Shown here one piece after another: positions 7,623 to 10,265 of a DNA stretch of 10,265 nt (positions are counted from its first letter, which is position 1; each line of letters begins with the position of its first letter). The translations under genes and the position numbers were made by a program. Source of the stretch: Nevskiales bacterium. Lineage in GTDB: Bacteria; Pseudomonadota; Gammaproteobacteria; Nevskiales; Nevskiaceae. The stretch covers positions 1-10,265 of the forward strand of contig JAKEEJ010000101.1 in the NCBI GenBank assembly GCA_022616655.1, given 5' to 3'. Below the pieces are notes generated by a model. It was not told the DNA's origin. It searched no databases and saw only the letters and a program-made list of their open reading frames with translations.

Positions 7623-7650
7623 CTGCGAATCCTCAACGCATGCGCAGGGG
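7620..7650. repeat. 8-bp inverted repeat overlapping the 5' end of tRNA-Val
   Basis: CCCCTGCG (7620-7627) and CGCAGGGG (7643-7650) are perfect complements separated by 15 bases. The left arm includes the first three bases of tRNA-Val (7620-7622), and the loop side contains the palindrome CGCATGCG (7637-7644). On the minus strand this lies between the HU-like stop codon and the tRNA. No T-run follows on either strand. It could be a precursor hairpin at the tRNA 5' processing site or the remains of a terminator. Confidence 0.55.
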
Positions 7651-7652
7651 GC

Positions 7653-7727
7653 CTAGTTTACGGTTTCCTTAAAAACCTTGCCGGCCTTGAATTTTATTTT
7701 TTCCGTCCGGTTCGACGGTACCACGGG
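7653..7727 (-). pseudogene. Remnant of an HU-family DNA-binding protein gene (C-terminal end)
   Basis: Reading the minus strand from just after an in-frame TGA (7730-7728) to a TAG (7655-7653) gives 24 codons ending in EKIKFKAGKVFKETVN. The last dozen residues match the C-terminus typical of HU proteins (FKAGKALKDAVN in the usual form). Upstream of these codons none of the three frames resembles the rest of HU: no GFGTF, no RNPRTG loop, no N-terminal helices. A neighbouring frame does read RRTG just before, hinting at a frameshift. hupB normally lies upstream of ppiD, so a broken hupB here fits the context. The match is short, so chance cannot be excluded, and a functional hup copy would have to lie elsewhere. 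Confidence 0.4.
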
Positions 7728-7976
7728 TCAGGCACGGTGCGGGCGGATCCCGGCAGTCCCCGTAAAACCGCACATTCTGTCCGCGCCCATTATTCGACAA
7801 CCGGTCATGGAGCCTGTAGAGTTTGCCCGCTGTCGCTTCAAGCAGTGTATTTACCGCGGTATCCTTACTCATGCACCAAACGGCACCAGTCAGGCCACGC
7901 GGCTACCTTTCTTGATTGCGAGCACCCCGCGGGCGGGCTGGTCCGCATCCACACTTAGCATTGAAAGGAATGTCGC
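7656..7976 (+). promoter_or_regulatory. Long region upstream of csp, with possible promoter and leader
   Basis: No intact gene is visible in these ~320 bases. On the minus strand they carry the HU-like remnant (to 7727). On the plus strand a weak sigma-70-like pair, TTGCCC (7823-7828) and TGTATT (7846-7851) with 17-bp spacing, would give a leader of about 120 nt for the cold-shock gene, in the range of the long structured leader of E. coli cspA. The ribosome site AAAGGA (7964-7969) is seven bases before the ATG. Short open frames here (plus 7678-8004, minus 7669-7872) resemble nothing I know and lack good ribosome sites. Confidence 0.3.
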
Positions 7977-8189
7977 ATGTCGAATGTTGCAACAGGCACC
8001 GTAAAATGGTTTAACGAAACCAAAGGCTTTGGATTCATCACTCCGGAAGGCGGCGGCGAAGATCTCTTCGCCCACTTCAAGGAAATCCAGGGCAGCGGTT
8101 TCAGAACGCTCAAGGAAGGTCAGCGGGTGGAGTTTATGCCACAGCGCGGCCCCAAGGGCATGCAGGCGACTCAGATTCGTCCGCTCTAA
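7977..8189 (+). CDS. CspA-family cold-shock protein
   Basis: This is a 70-residue single cold-shock domain protein that binds single-stranded RNA and DNA and melts RNA structure. The nucleic-acid-binding motifs are RNP1 KGFGFI (16-21) and RNP2 DLFAHF (29-34), with the aromatic face W11, F12, F18, F20, F31, H33 and F34. The ending [17 protein letters not shown] is the usual fifth strand, and the length matches the CspA family. The start is fixed by [12 protein letters not shown] and by AAAGGA upstream. It stands alone as a single-gene unit ending in a strong terminator. Whether it is cold-induced or constitutive cannot be told from the protein. Confidence 0.95.
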   Translation: MSNVATGTVKWFNETKGFGFITPEGGGEDLFAHFKEIQGSGFRTLKEGQRVEFMPQRGPKGMQATQIRPL

Positions 8190-8212
8190 GCCTCTCGATA
8201 CCTCTGTCATTG

Positions 8213-8244
8213 AAACCGCGGCCCCGTGCCGCGGTTTTTCTTTT
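8213..8244 (+). terminator. Intrinsic terminator after csp
   Basis: A perfect 10-bp stem, AAACCGCGGC (8213-8222) with GCCGCGGTTT (8228-8237) around the loop CCCGT, is followed by a T-rich tract (TTTTTCTTTT from 8235). It begins 24 bases after the csp stop. On the minus strand only three T residues follow the stem, so for the convergent NlpC/P60 gene it would be at best a weak terminator. Confidence 0.93.
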
Positions 8245-8269
8245 GGGGCAGCCAAAAGCTGTGATGCCG

Positions 8270-8785
8270 TCATTGCAGAATCCGCACCGCTCCGGCAAAA
8301 CGTTCCACCCAATAGGGCGTCCTGATCGAAGTCACCCTCACGTCCTTGCCCCGGGCCGGCGCGTGTACCGCCCGGTTTTCGCCCACGTAAATTCCAACGT
8401 GCAGGCCCGTGTCCATGCGGAAAAACACCAGGTCTCCCGGTTCCGCATCCTCCAGCGGAATACGGCGTCCGGCATGGAATTGCTGCGCCGCGGTCCGGGG
8501 CAACACAATGCCCGCCTCGGCATAAACGTGACGCGCCAACCCGCTGCAATCAAAACCGTCGCCGTCCTCACCCCCGTAGCGATACGGCCGTCCGATCTGC
8601 CCCAAAGCGCTTTCCAGCATGCGCTGGCGCGTGGCACGGTCATCGGGTACACTGGGCGCGCTTGAATCGGGAGTGAACGACGGGCTGCAGGCCGCCAACG
8701 TCAACAACCATCCGCAGAAAACGATGCACAAAACCTCCGATATCACACCGGACTTTCGGGCGCAGTGACCATAAGACGTCAGCAT
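8270..8785 (-). CDS. NlpC/P60-family lipoprotein peptidase (cell-wall endopeptidase)
   Basis: Proteins of this family cut peptide stems or cross-links in peptidoglycan, as E. coli MepS and NlpC do. From ATG 8785 the product has 171 residues. A signal sequence with a hydrophobic stretch LCIVFCGWLL and lipobox TLAAC predicts lipidation at C33, so a mature lipoprotein facing the periplasm. The peptidase domain covers about 60-171, with C80 in the FDCSGLARHVY motif, H129 in GLHVGIYVG and H141 in VHAPARG as the expected triad, and EPGDLVFF between. The start is uncertain: the frame is open to 8821, with an ATG at 8812 that overlaps the transporter start, and none has a clear ribosome site. It is divergent from the transporter and converges on csp. 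Confidence 0.88.
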   Translation of the reverse strand: MLTSYGHCARKSGVISEVLCIVFCGWLLTLAACSPSFTPDSSAPSVPDDRATRQRMLESALGQIGRPYRYGGEDGDGFDCSGLARHVYAEAGIVLPRTAAQQFHAGRRIPLEDAEPGDLVFFRMDTGLHVGIYVGENRAVHAPARGKDVRVTSIRTPYWVERFAGAVRILQ

Positions 8786-8810
8786 CAACTGTTTAAAAAA
8801 GGAAACTTTC

Positions 8811-10172
8811 ATGGCCAACAATAGCGCGGCCGTACAAACACTGCAGAATCAAAATCCAGCGTACGTCTCGTCCGGTTATGCCTGGTTTGTGGTTGCGATT
8901 CTGATGGTTGCTTACGTGTTCTCGTTCGTGGACCGCCAGATCCTGAGCCTGCTGGTCAAGCCGATCCGCAGCGACCTGGGCATCAGCGACACGCAGATGA
9001 GCCTGCTGATGGGATTCTCCTTTGCGATCTTTTACACCATCATGGGCATCCCGCTGGGCCGCCTGGCGGATCGCAAAAGCCGTCGCGGACTGATTGCCGC
9101 CGGCATAGTGATGTGGAGCGCCATGACCGCGCTGTGCGGCACGGCCAGACATTACTGGCAACTGCTGCTGTTCCGCGTCGGCGTCGGCGTTGGCGAAGCG
9201 GCGCTGTCCCCCGCGGCGTACTCCTTGATCACGGATTACTTCCCGCCCGGCAAACGCGCCACCGCCATCAGCGTCTATTCCATCGGCATATCGCTTGGCT
9301 CCGGCATCGCCTTTCTCCTGGGCGGACTGGTCATCAAGCTGGTGTCGGGTCAGGACGCCATAGATCTGCCATTGATAGGCGCCATCCGTCCGTGGCAAGT
9401 GGTGTTTCTCATTCTCGGCGGAACCGGCATCGTATTCAGTCTGGCTTTACTCCTCGTGCGCGAACCGCGGCGTCAGGGCGCCGTAGCCGGCACCGACGTG
9501 CCGCTGGGCCGGGTGCTGGCGTACCTGTGGCAGAACCGGCGCACGGTCTTATGCCACAACATCGGCTTTGCACTGCTGGCGCTCTGCGCCTACGGCTCCA
9601 GCGCCTGGACCCCCACTTATTTCGTCCGCACGCACGGTTGGGACGCGGCCCAGGTGGGCATCGTGTATGGATTGGTGGCAATGGTTTTTGGTGCCGCCGG
9701 GATTGTGTTCGGCGGACTGCTGACGGATCGCTGGCTCAAGCAGGGCGTGACCGACGCTGCCATGCGCGTGGGGGTCTGGGCGGCGGCCGGCGCTCTGACC
9801 ATCGGTGCGCTTTATCTCCTGATGCCGACCGGCACGCTGACCGCCATTGCGCTGGCACCGGCGGTCTTCTTCGTTTCAATGCCATTCGGTGCCGCTCCCG
9901 CCGCCATCCAGGAAATCGTGCCCAATGAAATGCGTGGCCAGGCTTCCGCCGTTTATATGTTTGTCGTCAGTCTGATCGGCCTGGGTCTTGGACCGACGGC
10001 GGTGGCCGTCATCACGGACTTCGTATTCCGCGACGACAACGCCGTGCGCTGGTCCATGCTGATTGTCAGTGTTGCCGCGAACCTGTTCGCCGTCATACTG
10101 CTGTTGGCGGGACGCCGGCCCTATCGGGAGAGCCTGGTGCGCCTGCACAGCACGTTTACCCTGGCAAAGTGA
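8811..10172 (+). CDS. Spinster-type MFS transporter
   Basis: This 453-residue major facilitator superfamily protein is predicted to have 12 membrane helices. It resembles the Spinster (Spns) branch, whose animal members carry sphingosine-1-phosphate or lysophospholipids; the substrates of bacterial members are mostly unknown. Helix 1 carries FSFVDRQILSLLVKPI with D41 and R42, the loop 2-3 motif A reads GRLADRKSRR (83-92), and helix 4 reads RVGVGVGEAALSPAAYSLI with R122 and E129. These charged residues are the ones I recall as important in the bacterial homologue from Hyphomonas. The start is supported by AAGGAAA (8799-8805) five bases upstream. The start codon is 25 bp from the divergent NlpC/P60 start. 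A substrate cannot be named from sequence. Confidence 0.88.
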   Translation: MANNSAAVQTLQNQNPAYVSSGYAWFVVAILMVAYVFSFVDRQILSLLVKPIRSDLGISDTQMSLLMGFSFAIFYTIMGIPLGRLADRKSRRGLIAAGIVMWSAMTALCGTARHYWQLLLFRVGVGVGEAALSPAAYSLITDYFPPGKRATAISVYSIGISLGSGIAFLLGGLVIKLVSGQDAIDLPLIGAIRPWQVVFLILGGTGIVFSLALLLVREPRRQGAVAGTDVPLGRVLAYLWQNRRTVLCHNIGFALLALCAYGSSAWTPTYFVRTHGWDAAQVGIVYGLVAMVFGAAGIVFGGLLTDRWLKQGVTDAAMRVGVWAAAGALTIGALYLLMPTGTLTAIALAPAVFFVSMPFGAAPAAIQEIVPNEMRGQASAVYMFVVSLIGLGLGPTAVAVITDFVFRDDNAVRWSMLIVSVAANLFAVILLLAGRRPYRESLVRLHSTFTLAK

Positions 10173-10252
10173 GCCGACGTCTTTGAGCCCGTACGCTAGA
10201 GTTACCATCTCCTCATGCTTTTCTTTCGCGCGGCTTTATTGCGATGAACCGT

Positions 10253-10261
10253 AGAGGGAGG
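10253..10261 (+). promoter_or_regulatory. Shine-Dalgarno-like sequence for a gene starting beyond the window
   Basis: AGAGGGAGG lies four bases from the window end, so a plus-strand gene probably starts just outside. A TAGAGT at 10197-10202 could be a -10 box, but its -35 region is poor. No terminator hairpin is visible after the transporter stop, so the next gene may be in the same transcript. The only short frame in the tail (10215-10247, ten codons) has no ribosome site. Confidence 0.35.
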
Positions 10262-10265
10262 CAGC

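Noticed and set aside
7637..7644. CGCATGCG palindrome as an operator
   Set aside because: It is only eight bases, sits in the loop side of a larger inverted repeat, and has no second copy or nearby promoter to support an operator.
7669..7872. Minus-strand frame of 67 codons upstream of tRNA-Val
   Set aside because: It has no ribosome site and no recognisable similarity; it is out of frame with the HU-like codons, so at most it is part of the degraded region.
7890..8549. Open frame of 219 codons on the minus strand across csp and its terminator
   Set aside because: It covers the whole csp gene and the terminator hairpin and shows no recognisable domain.
8793..9928. Several long frames overlapping the MFS gene on both strands
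   Set aside because: The plus-strand 453-residue frame has clear MFS motifs and a ribosome site; the others are Arg/Gly-rich shadows.
10215..10247. Ten-codon leader peptide before the next gene
   Set aside because: There is no Shine-Dalgarno sequence, no run of regulatory codons and no attenuator hairpin.

Overview
This is a GC-rich stretch of ordinary bacterial chromosome that reads as a non-enteric gammaproteobacterium. Two conserved neighbourhoods point there: gloB / YafS-like methyltransferase / rnhA / dnaQ, and (hup) / ppiD / fabI. As I recall, both blocks also lie close together in Pseudomonas. Protein lengths and catalytic residues follow the proteobacterial families closely. I see no phage, transposon, CRISPR, toxin-antitoxin or defence genes.

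Layout. Positions 1-393 hold the 3' part of a SAM-dependent methyltransferase, perhaps the methyltransferase half of an ArsR-type fusion. It runs convergently into a tight minus-strand operon, YafS-like methyltransferase - rnhA - dnaQ (2374 down to 407), joined by a 4-base overlap and a 1-base gap. Divergent from that operon is gloB (glyoxalase II), followed by fabI (enoyl-ACP reductase). Convergent to fabI, on the minus strand, come an SLC1/GltP-type symporter and, upstream of it, ppiD (periplasmic chaperone). Further upstream are tRNA-Asp(GTC) and tRNA-Val(TAC), transcribed Val then Asp towards ppiD. Just upstream of tRNA-Val, where hupB is expected, there is only a short C-terminal HU-like remnant. 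The order then changes to a cold-shock protein gene with a strong terminator, a lipoprotein NlpC/P60 peptidase, and a divergent Spinster-type MFS transporter. The window ends in a Shine-Dalgarno-like sequence that probably serves a gene starting just outside.

Function. Most genes are housekeeping: replication proofreading and RNA:DNA hybrid removal (dnaQ, rnhA), methylglyoxal detoxification (gloB), fatty-acid elongation (fabI), envelope protein folding (ppiD), translation (two tRNAs), cold response (csp) and cell-wall remodelling (NlpC/P60). Two transporters complete the set.

I found no convincing undescribed system. The points most worth a second look are the apparent truncation of an HU gene beside the tRNA pair, an 8-bp inverted repeat that includes the first three bases of tRNA-Val, a variant NMDGT motif in the symporter, and the nearly touching divergent starts of the NlpC/P60 and MFS genes.
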